Origin: Luteimonas rhizosphaerae
GTDB taxonomy: Bacteria > Pseudomonadota > Gammaproteobacteria > Xanthomonadales > Xanthomonadaceae
Assembly (NCBI RefSeq): GCF_002849595.1
Contig: NZ_NRQR01000002.1
Span: 186,001-250,000 of the forward strand
Direction of reading: 5' to 3'
DNA length: 64,000 bases
Shown piece by piece: positions 37,363 through 46,618 of the stretch (position 1 is the stretch's first letter; every line of letters starts with the position of its first letter). Under the pieces are notes generated by a model. That model made no database searches and was not told the DNA's origin. It was given only the letters and a program-made list of their open reading frames with translations. The translations under genes were made by a program, and so were the position numbers.

Positions 37363-38007
37363 ATGCCCCCACCTTCTCTGATCCTCTACCAGCGCGACGA
37401 CTGCCATCTCTGCGATCTCGCCCTCGAGGCGATGGCGCAGGCACGGTCGCCAGCGTTCGAAAGCGTGTTCATCGACGGCGATGACGACCTGGAAACCGCT
37501 TATGGCACGCGTGTGCCGGTGCTCCGCGACGCGGCCGGAGCGCGCGAACTGGACTGGCCGTTCGATGCGGGCGTGCTGCGCGCCTGGCTGGCATCGCTGG
37601 CTTTGCTGACGGTGCCGCTCGGGACGCTGGCCGCACTGCCGGCGGGTGGGGACGTGGATCTGGTCAAATCCGCGTCCCGGCCGGACGCGGCCCGTTGGAC
37701 GGGGCTGGCGATCACGGACGTGGTCCCCGCTGGTTCCATCCAGCGCATCGTCATGACCAGGGCGATCACCAGTGCGCCCGGCGACGTGGACCTGGGCAGC
37801 ATCCGCAGCCTGTTGTCGGGCACCTACGGCCCGGCGCGGCCGCAGGAACGTCCGGGCCCGCGAGGTCTGCCGCAACTGGGCGGTGCGGCATCGATCTGGG
37901 AGGGCGTGGTGGTGCTGGAGTCGGGCGCCATCATCGGATTCGTCATCGAGTCCGGGACCATCTGCCTGCGAGGCGCCGAGGGCGAAATGGCGTGCTGGCG
38001 CCGCTGA
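37363..38007 (+). CDS. Glutaredoxin-like (DUF836) domain fused to a membrane segment and an unknown C-terminal domain
   Basis: Residues 1-75 are a small thioredoxin-fold domain: LILYQRDDCHLCDLALEAM with C14-x-x-C17, then TRVPVLRDAAG with the cis-Pro. DUF836 proteins normally end there (about 80 residues). Here the frame continues through a hydrophobic stretch (WLASLALLTVPLGTLAAL, residues 70-90) that looks like a signal peptide, into about 120 residues I do not recognise (TGLAITDVVPAGSIQRIVMT and ASIWEGVVVLESGAIIGFVI). Third-position GC stays high through the junction, so the reading frame looks real. Either a true fusion or two genes joined by a lost stop and start. Start ATG 37363 leaves 49 bases to the divergent sdaA. 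Confidence 0.78.
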   Translation: MPPPSLILYQRDDCHLCDLALEAMAQARSPAFESVFIDGDDDLETAYGTRVPVLRDAAGARELDWPFDAGVLRAWLASLALLTVPLGTLAALPAGGDVDLVKSASRPDAARWTGLAITDVVPAGSIQRIVMTRAITSAPGDVDLGSIRSLLSGTYGPARPQERPGPRGLPQLGGAASIWEGVVVLESGAIIGFVIESGTICLRGAEGEMACWRR

Positions 38008-38164
38008 CGCTCCGGCACCGCGACTGGGACGCGCGCGACGCGTGACGGCGCAGGCCGATCGCGCACCGCCGTGAGGTTGCGCTGCAGACTTTTTCGCGAT
38101 CGCCACGAAGCGCAGCGCGCGGTCCGGCGTCGAGACCGGCCGGGAGACGCGGTAGCGCCAGCGC

Positions 38165-38725
38165 CTACCGGCCCGCCGGCTGCAGATAGACCCGGGTGCT
38201 GACGGCGATCTCGTTCGGGATCACCGCGGTATCGGCCCACTCGCCGGCGCCCACGCCGAAATCGAGCCGCGGCACGACCGCGCGTCCCGACAGCAGCGGA
38301 CGGGCGCCGGGCGTCCAGGTGAAGGTCAGCGTGACCGGCTTGCGGACGCCGCGCAGTTCCAGCGTGCCGTCGGCCGCGTACTGGCGGTTGCCGAGATCGC
38401 GGAACGCGGTGGACGTGAAGGTCGCCTGGGCGAAGCGCGTCGCGTCGAAGAAGGCCGCGCCGCGCATCTCACCGTCGTAGTCGGCGTTTGCGGTCGTCGC
38501 CGTGCCCAGCGGGATCGCCACCGATAGCGATGCGGTCGCGAGATCCGCCGGATCGAAGCGGAGCGTCGTGCGGAAATCCGGGAACGTGCCGCTGAAGGAC
38601 TCGCCCTGATACGTGCCGGCGAAGGCCAGCGACGAGCCGGGCGCCTGGGTGTAATCGGCGGCCAGCGCGGAGAGCGGCAGGGCCGCGACGAGCGCGGCGG
38701 ACAGCAGGCGGAAGCATCGCGACAT
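38165..38725 (-). CDS. yceI: YceI family periplasmic lipocalin-like protein
   Basis: YceI proteins are secreted lipocalin-like barrels that bind isoprenoid quinone-type lipids. The 186-residue product has a signal peptide (LLSAALVAALPLSALAAD), then the YceI pattern SSLAFAGTYQGESFSGTFPDF and DGTLELRGVRKPVTLTFTW. It is the last gene of a yceI-b561-yceI set, four bases after the cytochrome gene on the same strand. In that setting a role with the b561 quinone site is likely. Confidence 0.93.
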   Translation of the reverse strand: MSRCFRLLSAALVAALPLSALAADYTQAPGSSLAFAGTYQGESFSGTFPDFRTTLRFDPADLATASLSVAIPLGTATTANADYDGEMRGAAFFDATRFAQATFTSTAFRDLGNRQYAADGTLELRGVRKPVTLTFTWTPGARPLLSGRAVVPRLDFGVGAGEWADTAVIPNEIAVSTRVYLQPAGR

Positions 38726-38729
38726 GGGA

Positions 38730-39314
38730 TCAGTCCTGTGCGGAAGAGGTCGGGGCGTCTGCTCGGCGGCGTCCCCAGGGCAGCATGCGCGACAGGGTGG
38801 CGTCGCGCTGGAACACGTGGTGGTACAGCGCCGCGCCGGCGTGCACGAGGGCCAGCACGACGAGGGTCCAGAACAGCAGCTCGTGGACATCCCCCGCCGT
38901 GGCCCGCAGGTCCTGATCGCGCGCGACCAGCCCCGGCAGGTTGAACAGGCCGAACCATTGCAGCGGATAGCCGGCGGCGGAGTTGAACGTCCAGCCGCTG
39001 AGCGGCAGCGCGAACAGCAGCGCATACAGCGCGACGTGGGTCAGCGATGCCAGTCGCGCCTGCCAGGCCGGCGTGCCCGGCACCGGACGCGGCGCGCCGG
39101 CATAGAGACGCCACAGCACCCGCAGCGCGGCCAGGGCCAGGATCGTCAGTCCCAGCGACTTGTGCAGGGCGTAGACCTCGATCTTGGTCGGGCTGTTGCG
39201 CATGTCGCCCATCAACAGACCGATCAGGCCGGTCGACAGGATCAACAGCACGACCAGCCAGTGCAGCAGCTGGCTGACACCACCCCAGCGATCAGCGGTA
39301 TTGCGCAGGGTCAT
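38730..39314 (-). CDS. Cytochrome b561 family membrane protein
   Basis: The 194-residue protein has four membrane helices with His residues placed for two b hemes: WGGVSQLLHWLVVLLILSTG, YALHKSLGLTILALAALRV, LTHVALYALLFALPLSGW and HELLFWTLVVLALVHAGAALYHH. Such proteins move electrons between quinols and periplasmic acceptors. The ATG overlaps the stop of the upstream yceI paralogue by ATGA and the downstream yceI begins four bases after its stop, so the three genes are one operon. Confidence 0.93.
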   Translation of the reverse strand: MTLRNTADRWGGVSQLLHWLVVLLILSTGLIGLLMGDMRNSPTKIEVYALHKSLGLTILALAALRVLWRLYAGAPRPVPGTPAWQARLASLTHVALYALLFALPLSGWTFNSAAGYPLQWFGLFNLPGLVARDQDLRATAGDVHELLFWTLVVLALVHAGAALYHHVFQRDATLSRMLPWGRRRADAPTSSAQD

Positions 39315-40081
39315 GACGTGGGCGTTCCGGGTGGCGGTGTGGTGGACGGCGTCGCTTCCTGCTCGGGTGCGGGATCCGATGGCGGCTCCGCATCGATCCT
39401 CGTCTCCGGATCCACGTCGGACGGCGTGTCGTCGAGCGGGTCCGTCGTGGCTGGCGCAGTCGGGATATCGTCAGTCTCCTCGGCGCGGCCCCGCGTCGCC
39501 TCGACTTCCAGCCGCAGCTCGACGGTCTCGCCGATCATCGACCGCCACGCATCGACGCCGAAATCCGCGCGCGTCAGCGTCGTCGTCGCGGAAAACCCCA
39601 CCGTGCGCCGGAACGGCGGCAGCGGATGGCGACGCGCGCCGTTGCGCACCGCATCGAGCGCGACCTCGCGGGTCACGCCGCGCAGCGTCAGCGTGCCGTG
39701 CACGATCGCGCGCCCGGCATCGATCGCCTCGATCCGCGTGGACACGAAGCGCGCCACCGGGTGGCGCGCCGTATCGAGCAGTCCGCGTGCCGCGACGGCG
39801 CGATTCCAGTCGGCATCGCCGAAATCGAGCCGATCCAGCGGCACCGACACGTCCACGCGTGCATCCGTCCAGTCCTCGCCGGTGGTCCACAGCGTCCCGG
39901 TCGCACCGGAGACGGTGCCGATGGCCTTGGAAAATCCCGCATGGTCGATGGCGAGCACGACGCGGGTATGGACGGGATCCAGGCGATAGGACTCGGCGTC
40001 CGCCGCCGCGACGGACGTCGTCGCCCACAGCGCGCAGGCGAGGATCGGAACCAGGACACGCAGTCGGCGGATGCTCGGCAT
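39311..40081 (-). CDS. YceI family protein with an acidic Pro/Thr-rich tail
   Basis: The 256-residue product has a signal peptide (VLVPILACALWATTSVAAAD) and the YceI barrel (ESYRLDPVHTRVVLAIDHAG, HGTLTLRGVTREVALD). About 60 further residues after residue 195 are Pro, Thr, Asp and Glu-rich (DPLDDTPSDVDPETRI), absent from the second YceI downstream. It is the first gene of the yceI-b561-yceI operon, 117 bases from the divergent hybrid kinase start. The tail might tether or extend it in the periplasm; this is inference. Confidence 0.9.
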   Translation of the reverse strand: MPSIRRLRVLVPILACALWATTSVAAADAESYRLDPVHTRVVLAIDHAGFSKAIGTVSGATGTLWTTGEDWTDARVDVSVPLDRLDFGDADWNRAVAARGLLDTARHPVARFVSTRIEAIDAGRAIVHGTLTLRGVTREVALDAVRNGARRHPLPPFRRTVGFSATTTLTRADFGVDAWRSMIGETVELRLEVEATRGRAEETDDIPTAPATTDPLDDTPSDVDPETRIDAEPPSDPAPEQEATPSTTPPPGTPTS

Positions 40082-40198
40082 GCGGCGATTCTAGGCACGG
40101 ACCTCGAACGCCTTGCAACTTGCGGTCACAACGCTGCGTTGCGAGGATGCCCGCCAGGGAAGCGCGGTCCGCGCACCGTCGGCGGTTCGGGGAACGGA

Positions 40199-43100
40199 AT
40201 GCGTCATGCAGGGATTGCGTTGCTGGCCGTGTGGTGCCTGGTGTGGGCGTCTTCCGCATGGGCGTCGACCCATACGACGGTCACGGCCAGCGTGCCGCAA
40301 CCGCGCCAGATCGGTGTGCTCGACGGGCTGCCTTCGCACCGCGTCAATGCGCTGGCCGAAGACCAGCAAGGCTATCTATGGGTCGCGACGCGTGACGGCC
40401 TCGCCCGCTACGACGGGGTCGGCTTCCGTGTCTGGCGGGTCGAGGACGGGCTGCACGACAACGAGGTGTGGACCGTGCATGTCGATGCGCGCGACCGGGT
40501 CTGGGTGGGGACGCGTCGGGGCGGGCTGTCGATGCTGGACGCGGATCGCGCCCGCTTCACCCACTACACCCGGCAGACCCATCCGGCCATCGGCATCGAC
40601 GCCGTCTGGGTGGTGACCTCGACCCGGGATGGCGCGGTCTGGTTCGGGATGGCGGAGTCGGGACTCTACCGGCTTGCGCCGGATGGCGGCCTGCAACGCT
40701 TTGAGGCGGATCCATCCGCCCCGGACAGCCTGCCGTCCAACGCCGTCGCCTATCTCGTTCCGCGTTCCGACGGCGGCTTGTGGGTCGGTACGAAGGACGG
40801 CCTGTCCTTCTGGAACGGGCAGGGCTTCACGCGCGTCGCCATGCCCCCGGACGTCGCGCCGCTCGTCGAGGGCCTGGAGGCGGACGAGCAGGGGAATCTG
40901 TGGATCGGCATGCATGGCGGTGGCGTCGTCCACCGACCCGACGGGCGCGTGGAGCACATTCCATGGCGAGATCCCGTGCTGGACAGGCCGGTGCTGCACA
41001 TGCTGGTCGAGGACCAGCAGGGCGGACGCTGGTACGACACGAGCAGCGGCCTGGCACGCGAGATCGATGGCCGCATCCAGGACGTGCCGTTGTTCAGTGT
41101 GACCAGCCGGGGCGCGGTGCGTCCCTCCTGGTCCTCGGCGATCCAGGACCGCGAAGGCGGCCTGTGGTTCGCCAGCAGCGATTCGGGCCTGTGGTACCTG
41201 CCGGCGAGCTGGCGCAACTTCACGGTCCTCCAGCGGCGCATGGGCGATCCGGCGAGCCTGTCCAATGCGCTCGTCTATGGCGTCGCGCCCACGGCCGACG
41301 GGCGCTTGTGGATGGTGGGCAGCGGCGGTGGCCTCGACATCGTCGAGCCTCGCACGGGTGTGGTCGAGCACCGGATGTCGCGGGTCTGCGGCAGCCGGAT
41401 CAGCCGGAGCGTGCACGAGAGCGCGAGCGGCGTCGTCTGGGTCGCCTGTGTTTTCCAGCTGCTGCGTCTCGATCCGGCAACCGGCGATGCGCGCGTGTGG
41501 ACCCACGACCAGGCGCAGGATCCATTCATCGGCAGTCTTCCGAACAGCATCGCGGAGCGTCCCGACGGCACCCTCTGGTTCGCGAGCCACGAGGGCGTGC
41601 AAGGACGCGACGCCGACGGGCGTGTCATCGGCACCATCCTGCCGGGCGACGGTCGCGGCCTGCCCGCGGCGGTGCGACCCGTGCGCATCGTCCGCACGCC
41701 CCAGGGCGCGATCTGGCTGTCGACGACGGGGGGCGTGTTCCAGCTCGATGCGGCGCGCAACACGTTCGCGCCGGTCGCCGGCAGCCCGGGCTCGCATGTC
41801 AGCGCCATGACCTACCAGGGCGACGATTCGGTCTGGCTGGCCGGTATGGGCCGCCTCGATGAGTACCGGTGGGATGGGGCGCGGCTGACCTACCGACGCG
41901 GATTCGATACATCGGACGGGTTGCCCCAGGTGATTCCCGGCGACGTGGCGATCGACGCCCGCGGCGTGCTGTGGATCACGACGGTACGAGGCCTGTTGCG
42001 CCTCGATCCGTCGACGTCGCGCATCCGGACGTACGGCGTGCGCGACGGCCTGCTCAGCCAGGAATTCAGTGAGCATGCGATCGGCATTTCGCGGGACGGC
42101 TACTTCGCGGTGGGCACCGCCGAGGGGCTGCTGCTGTTCCATCCGGAGCAGGTCAAGCGGCGAGGCACGACGCCGCCGCTGGTGCTCGAGACGCTGGAAC
42201 TGCGCCGCGGCGACGAAGTCGTCGAGGGCCCGCCGCAAGGACCGCTGGCCTTGCGTCATGGCGATACCGATCTGCGCGTCGTCGCGCGGCTGCTGTCGTT
42301 CACCGACGCGCATGCGCACCATTACCGGTTCCGCCTCGCGGGCCACGAGACCGAATGGGTCTACGCGGGAATCTCGGCGGAGCGCGTGTTTCCCCGCCTG
42401 TCGCCCGGCGATTATTCCCTGTTCGTCGAAGCGCGCACGGAAGACGGCGACTGGATCGCGCTGGCGCCGATCTCCATCCGCCAGACGCCGCCGTGGTGGA
42501 AGACGATCACCGCCCTGCTCACCGCCGCGCTGGCGGTGGCGGTCGTGCTGTGGGGCGCCGCCCACGTCTACCGCGTTCGCCTCAAGCGTCGTCACGCCTG
42601 GCATCTCGCCGTCGAGAAACGCGAGCTCGCAGAACGTGCCTCGCTCGCCAAGACACGCTTCCTCGCCACGCTGGGACACGAGGTCCGTACGCCGATGACC
42701 GGCGTGCTCGGCATGAGCGAGTTGCTGCTCGACACGCCGCTCGATCCCCGCCAGCGCGGTTACGCCGAATCGATCCGGCGCGCCGGCAACCATCTGATGG
42801 GACTGGTCAACGACGCGCTCGATCTCGCGCGCATCGAAGCGGGCCGTCTGGAACTCGATCCGCAACCGTTCGAGCTCGCCCGCGTGGTGCAGGACGTCGC
42901 GGCGCTGTGCGAGCCGATGGCACGGCGAAAGGCGCTCGCGTTCGAAACGGGTATCGACGAGGACGTGCCGGCCTGGGTGCGCGGCGATCCGGGTCGCGTG
43001 CGCCAGATCCTGCTCAACCTGGTCGGCAATGCGGTGAAGTTCACCGAGCGTGGGCGCGTCGGGCTGCAGGTCCGGCTCGAGGCCGACGGCGCCATCTGTT

Positions 43101-43873
43101 TCGTCGTCAGCGATACGGGACCGGGCCTGAGCGAGGAGCAGCGGGATCGCCTGTTCCGCCGCTTCGAGCAGGCGGAGTCCGTGCGCACCGCGTCGCGTTA
43201 CGGCGGCAGCGGGCTCGGACTGGCGATCAGCCAGGAACTGTCGACGGCGATGGACGGCCGCATCGATGTCGAGAGCACGCTGGGCGTGGGCACGCGGTTC
43301 CAGGTCTGCCTGCCGTTGCCACTGGTGTCGGATCCACCGCGGCAGCAGGCGGGGACGGGCCACGACCGGCTGATCGCCGCCGTGGGCCTGGAGATCCTGC
43401 TGGTCGAGGACGACCAGACGGTGGCCGAAGTGATCGGCGGCCTGCTGCAGTCGCAGGGCCACCAGGTCGTGCATGTCATGCATGGCCTGACGGCGCTGTC
43501 CGAGATCGCCGCGCGCAGCTTCGATCTGGCGCTGCTCGATCTCGATCTGCCCGGCATCGACGGGCTGACGCTCGCGGGCATGATGCGTGCGCACGGGTTC
43601 GTGCAGCCGATGATCGCGGTGACCGCGCGTGCCGATGCCGGCGCCGAAGCCGCGGCGCGCGCGTCCGGCTTCACCGGCTTCCTGCGCAAGCCGCTGACCG
43701 GCGAGATGCTGTCGGACGCCCTGGCCTGGAACTGGCGTCCGGTCCGCGGCGAGGCCCCATCGGATGCGGAATTGCGCCGGCGCCGCCGCGATCGGCCCGT
43801 CGCACATCCTGAGACGGCGCCTCGCCAGGCTTGGCACCTCCTGCACAAGGCGGTGCCCAGACTGCGTCCATGA
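40199..43873 (+). CDS. Hybrid histidine kinase with a periplasmic propeller sensor (Reg_prop/Y_Y_Y)
   Basis: The 1224-residue protein has a signal peptide (IALLAVWCLVWASSAWAS), about 14 Reg_prop blades (LAEDQQGYLWVATRDGLARY is the first), a Y_Y_Y domain near residues 690-760, one membrane helix near 770-795, a HisKA domain with phospho-His H827 (ATLGHEVRTPM), an ATPase with the N box (NLVGNAVKFTERG) and G boxes (SDTGPGLSEEQ, GGSGLGLAISQ), and a REC domain with acceptor D1114 (LALLDLDLPGIDG). There is no HPt or output domain. The propeller sensor family often detects glycan breakdown products. Its stop overlaps the start of the ligase-cassette exonuclease (ATGA 43870-43873), an unusual context. 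Confidence 0.93.
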   Translation: MRHAGIALLAVWCLVWASSAWASTHTTVTASVPQPRQIGVLDGLPSHRVNALAEDQQGYLWVATRDGLARYDGVGFRVWRVEDGLHDNEVWTVHVDARDRVWVGTRRGGLSMLDADRARFTHYTRQTHPAIGIDAVWVVTSTRDGAVWFGMAESGLYRLAPDGGLQRFEADPSAPDSLPSNAVAYLVPRSDGGLWVGTKDGLSFWNGQGFTRVAMPPDVAPLVEGLEADEQGNLWIGMHGGGVVHRPDGRVEHIPWRDPVLDRPVLHMLVEDQQGGRWYDTSSGLAREIDGRIQDVPLFSVTSRGAVRPSWSSAIQDREGGLWFASSDSGLWYLPASWRNFTVLQRRMGDPASLSNALVYGVAPTADGRLWMVGSGGGLDIVEPRTGVVEHRMSRVCGSRISRSVHESASGVVWVACVFQLLRLDPATGDARVWTHDQAQDPFIGSLPNSIAERPDGTLWFASHEGVQGRDADGRVIGTILPGDGRGLPAAVRPVRIVRTPQGAIWLSTTGGVFQLDAARNTFAPVAGSPGSHVSAMTYQGDDSVWLAGMGRLDEYRWDGARLTYRRGFDTSDGLPQVIPGDVAIDARGVLWITTVRGLLRLDPSTSRIRTYGVRDGLLSQEFSEHAIGISRDGYFAVGTAEGLLLFHPEQVKRRGTTPPLVLETLELRRGDEVVEGPPQGPLALRHGDTDLRVVARLLSFTDAHAHHYRFRLAGHETEWVYAGISAERVFPRLSPGDYSLFVEARTEDGDWIALAPISIRQTPPWWKTITALLTAALAVAVVLWGAAHVYRVRLKRRHAWHLAVEKRELAERASLAKTRFLATLGHEVRTPMTGVLGMSELLLDTPLDPRQRGYAESIRRAGNHLMGLVNDALDLARIEAGRLELDPQPFELARVVQDVAALCEPMARRKALAFETGIDEDVPAWVRGDPGRVRQILLNLVGNAVKFTERGRVGLQVRLEADGAICFVVSDTGPGLSEEQRDRLFRRFEQAESVRTASRYGGSGLGLAISQELSTAMDGRIDVESTLGVGTRFQVCLPLPLVSDPPRQQAGTGHDRLIAAVGLEILLVEDDQTVAEVIGGLLQSQGHQVVHVMHGLTALSEIAARSFDLALLDLDLPGIDGLTLAGMMRAHGFVQPMIAVTARADAGAEAAARASGFTGFLRKPLTGEMLSDALAWNWRPVRGEAPSDAELRRRRRDRPVAHPETAPRQAWHLLHKAVPRLRP

Positions 43874-44871
43874 CCAAGCCGTCCCAGGATCTGATCCAGT
43901 TGCGCCCCGAGGGGTTGTACTGCCCCGCCGGCGACTTCCATATCGATCCGTGGCGGCCCGTGCCGCGGGCCGTGATCACGCACGGCCACGGCGACCATGC
44001 GCGGACCGGGATGGGCGCCTACCACACGACGCGCATCGGCCTGCCGATCCTGGAATGGCGTCTGGGCGAGCAGATCTACGCGGCGCACGAGTATGGCGTG
44101 CCGTTCCAGATGGGGACGGCGACGGTGTCGCTGCATCCGGCCGGGCACGTGCTGGGTTCGGCCCAGGTGCGGGTCGAGGTGGACGACGAGGTCTGGGTCG
44201 CGTCGGGCGACTACAAACGCCAGCACGATCCGACCTGCGATCCGTTCGAGGTCGTGCGCTGCGACACCTTCATCACCGAAGCGACCTTCGGCCTGCCGGT
44301 GTACCGCTGGCCCGACACGTCCGAGGTCGCACGCGACATCGTCGCCTGGCGCGACCACTGCGCCGAACGCGGCGAGGCGGCGATCCTCTATTGCTACGCG
44401 CTCGGCAAGGCGCAGCGCGTACTGGCCGAGCTGGCCGTGCATACCGATGAACCGGTCCTGCTGCATGGCGCGGTCGCCAACGGCGTGGATGTTTACCGCC
44501 GCGCCGGCGTGCCGATGATCGACACGTTGCCCGTCTCGGACACCGACAAGGCGGCCGACTTCGCCGGCAAGCTGGTCCTCGCGCCGCCGTCTGCGGCCGG
44601 CAGTTCGTGGATCCGGCGGTTCCGCCGTGCACAACAGGGGTTCGCGTCGGGCTGGATGCAGATCCGCGGGAACCGCCGCCGTCGCAACTACGATCGCGGC
44701 TTCGTGGTCTCCGACCACGCCGACTGGCCGGACCTGATGCGCACCGTCCGCGAGACGGGCGCGTCGCGCGTGATCGCGACGCATGGCAATACCGACGCGA
44801 TCATCCGCGCGCTCAACGAGGACGGGATTGCGGCCGAGGCGTTCCGGACGGATTTCGGGGGTGAGGAGTGA
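43870..44871 (+). CDS. Ligase-associated DNA exonuclease (metallo-beta-lactamase fold)
   Basis: This is the MBL/beta-CASP-type exonuclease of the ligase-associated repair cassette, related to SNM1/Pso2 nucleases. The 333-residue protein has the metal motif ITHGHGDHARTG (HxHxDH), a second metal region HPAGHVLGSAQVRVE and SGDYKRQHDPTC, and the late His in RVIATHGNTDA. ATG 43870 overlaps the kinase stop. It opens the exonuclease-ligase-helicase-PdeM set and probably trims DNA ends before ligation. Confidence 0.93.
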   Translation: MTKPSQDLIQLRPEGLYCPAGDFHIDPWRPVPRAVITHGHGDHARTGMGAYHTTRIGLPILEWRLGEQIYAAHEYGVPFQMGTATVSLHPAGHVLGSAQVRVEVDDEVWVASGDYKRQHDPTCDPFEVVRCDTFITEATFGLPVYRWPDTSEVARDIVAWRDHCAERGEAAILYCYALGKAQRVLAELAVHTDEPVLLHGAVANGVDVYRRAGVPMIDTLPVSDTDKAADFAGKLVLAPPSAAGSSWIRRFRRAQQGFASGWMQIRGNRRRRNYDRGFVVSDHADWPDLMRTVRETGASRVIATHGNTDAIIRALNEDGIAAEAFRTDFGGEE

Positions 44872-44911
44872 GACTGCTTCGCAGTGCGCCCGCCGCGTCG
44901 GCGCGATCGGC

Positions 44912-46618
44912 ATGAAGCGCTTCGCCCAGCTCTACCGCGAGCTCGACCAGAGCACCGCCACCCTCGACAAGCGCGCCGCACTGGTCCGCTATTTCCGCGA
45001 GGCACCGCCGCGCGACGCGGCGTGGGCGCTGTACCTGCTGTCGGGTGGCAAGGTCGCCAGCGCCCGCAAGAAGATCGCCAACACGCGCGAGCTGCGCGAA
45101 TGGATCGCGATCGAGTCCGGCACGCCGGACTGGCTGGTCGACGACAGTTACGACCAGGTCGGCGATCTGGGCGAGACGCTGGCCCTGCTGCTCGACGATC
45201 CCGCCGAGGCGGCGCCGGATTTCGCGCTGGCGGACTGGATCGAGACGCGCCTGCTGCCGGTTGCGAACCAGGACGTCGAGCGCCGCCGCGCGGTGATCGT
45301 CGATGCCTGGCGCACCTTGCGCTTCGACGAGCGGCTGTTGTTCAACAAGTTGCTGACCGGTGCGCTGCGTGTCGGCGTGTCGCAGCGGCTGGTGCAGCAG
45401 GCGCTGGCCGAATTGACCGGCATCGATATCGCGCGGCTCGCGCAGCGCATGCTCGGCAGCTGGGCACCGACGCCGGAGTTCCTGCGCGATCTGCTCACCG
45501 TCGAGGAGCTGCCTGGCGATCGGCAGCAGCCGTATCCGTTCTTTCTCGCCTCGCCGCTGGAATCCGCCTTGCGCGCCGAAGCAGGGCTGCCCGAGGCGAC
45601 GCCACCCGACGACGGCGAACCGCAGATCGCGCCGGACATCATTGCGCTCGCCAACGATCCCGACGCCGTCGCCCGCGCGCTCGGCCCGATCGAGGACTGG
45701 CTGCTGGAATGGAAGTGGGACGGCATCCGCCTGCAGCTGTTGCGCCGCGACGGCGAAGTGGCGCTGTGGTCGCGCGGCGAGGAGCGGCTGGACGGGCGCT
45801 TTCCCGAGATCGAGGCCGCCGCGATGGCGCTGCCCGATGGCGTGGTGCTCGATGGCGAACTGCTCGCGTGGCGCGCGGACGAGGAGGCTCCGCTCCCGTT
45901 CACCGCACTGCAGACCCGCATCCAGCGCCTCAAGCCGGGCCCGAAGACGCTCGCCGATACTCCCGTCCGGCTGCAGGTCTACGATCTGCTCGAACGCGAT
46001 GGCGAGGACTGGCGCGCGCGACCGCAGCACGTACGCCGCGCGGCGCTCGAAGCGCTGGTCGAAGCGCATGGCGATCCGCGCATCGTCGTGTCGCCGCGCG
46101 TCGAGGTGACCGGCTGGGCCGAGGCCGCCGTGCTGCGCGAGGAAGCGCGCGATCGCGGCGTCGAAGGCCTGATGCTCAAGCGCGCCGATGCGCCGTATCA
46201 AACGGGTCGCCGCCGTGGCGACTGGTGGAAGTGGAAGATCGATCCGCTGACCATCGATGCGGTGCTGCTCTACGCGCAGGCCGGGCACGGACGGCGCAGC
46301 ACGCTCTACACCGACTACACCTTCGGCCTGTGGGATGGCGACGCCCTGGTGCCGGTCGCCAAGGCCTATTCCGGCCTCGACGACAGCGAGATCCTCGCGC
46401 TCGACAAGTGGATCCGCGGCAACACGTTGGAGCGGTTCGGGCCGGTGCGCTCGGTCAAGGCGCATCACGTGTTCGAACTGGGTTTCGAGGCGGTCAACGT
46501 GTCGAAGCGGCACAAGTCCGGGATCGCGGTGCGGTTTCCGCGCATCCTGCGCTGGCGACGCGACAAGCCGATGGCCGAGGCCGACCGGCTCGACACGCTG
46601 AAGGCGCTGGCGCGATGA
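44912..46618 (+). CDS. ATP-dependent DNA ligase of the ligase-associated repair cassette
   Basis: The enzyme seals nicks using ATP, separate from the NAD-dependent LigA. The 568-residue protein has a helical N-terminal DNA-binding domain (residues 1-230), the adenylation motif EWKWDGIRLQL with nucleophile K268, motif III RLDGRFPEIE, the DGELLAW motif, motif IV EGLMLKRADAPYQTGRR, motif V WWKWKIDPLTIDAV and an OB-fold C-terminus. Start MKRFAQLYRELDQST is canonical for this subfamily. It lies 40 bases after the exonuclease and overlaps the helicase by ATGA. Confidence 0.95.
   Translation: MKRFAQLYRELDQSTATLDKRAALVRYFREAPPRDAAWALYLLSGGKVASARKKIANTRELREWIAIESGTPDWLVDDSYDQVGDLGETLALLLDDPAEAAPDFALADWIETRLLPVANQDVERRRAVIVDAWRTLRFDERLLFNKLLTGALRVGVSQRLVQQALAELTGIDIARLAQRMLGSWAPTPEFLRDLLTVEELPGDRQQPYPFFLASPLESALRAEAGLPEATPPDDGEPQIAPDIIALANDPDAVARALGPIEDWLLEWKWDGIRLQLLRRDGEVALWSRGEERLDGRFPEIEAAAMALPDGVVLDGELLAWRADEEAPLPFTALQTRIQRLKPGPKTLADTPVRLQVYDLLERDGEDWRARPQHVRRAALEALVEAHGDPRIVVSPRVEVTGWAEAAVLREEARDRGVEGLMLKRADAPYQTGRRRGDWWKWKIDPLTIDAVLLYAQAGHGRRSTLYTDYTFGLWDGDALVPVAKAYSGLDDSEILALDKWIRGNTLERFGPVRSVKAHHVFELGFEAVNVSKRHKSGIAVRFPRILRWRRDKPMAEADRLDTLKALAR

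Noticed and set aside
38008-38164. Minus-strand frame with TPDRALRFVAIAKKSAAQ near yceI
   Set aside because: No start with a ribosome site and no continuation; could be a gene remnant but evidence is too thin.
40376-43846. Very long minus-strand open frame opposite the hybrid kinase
   Set aside because: Only shadow composition; all kinase motifs are on the plus strand.
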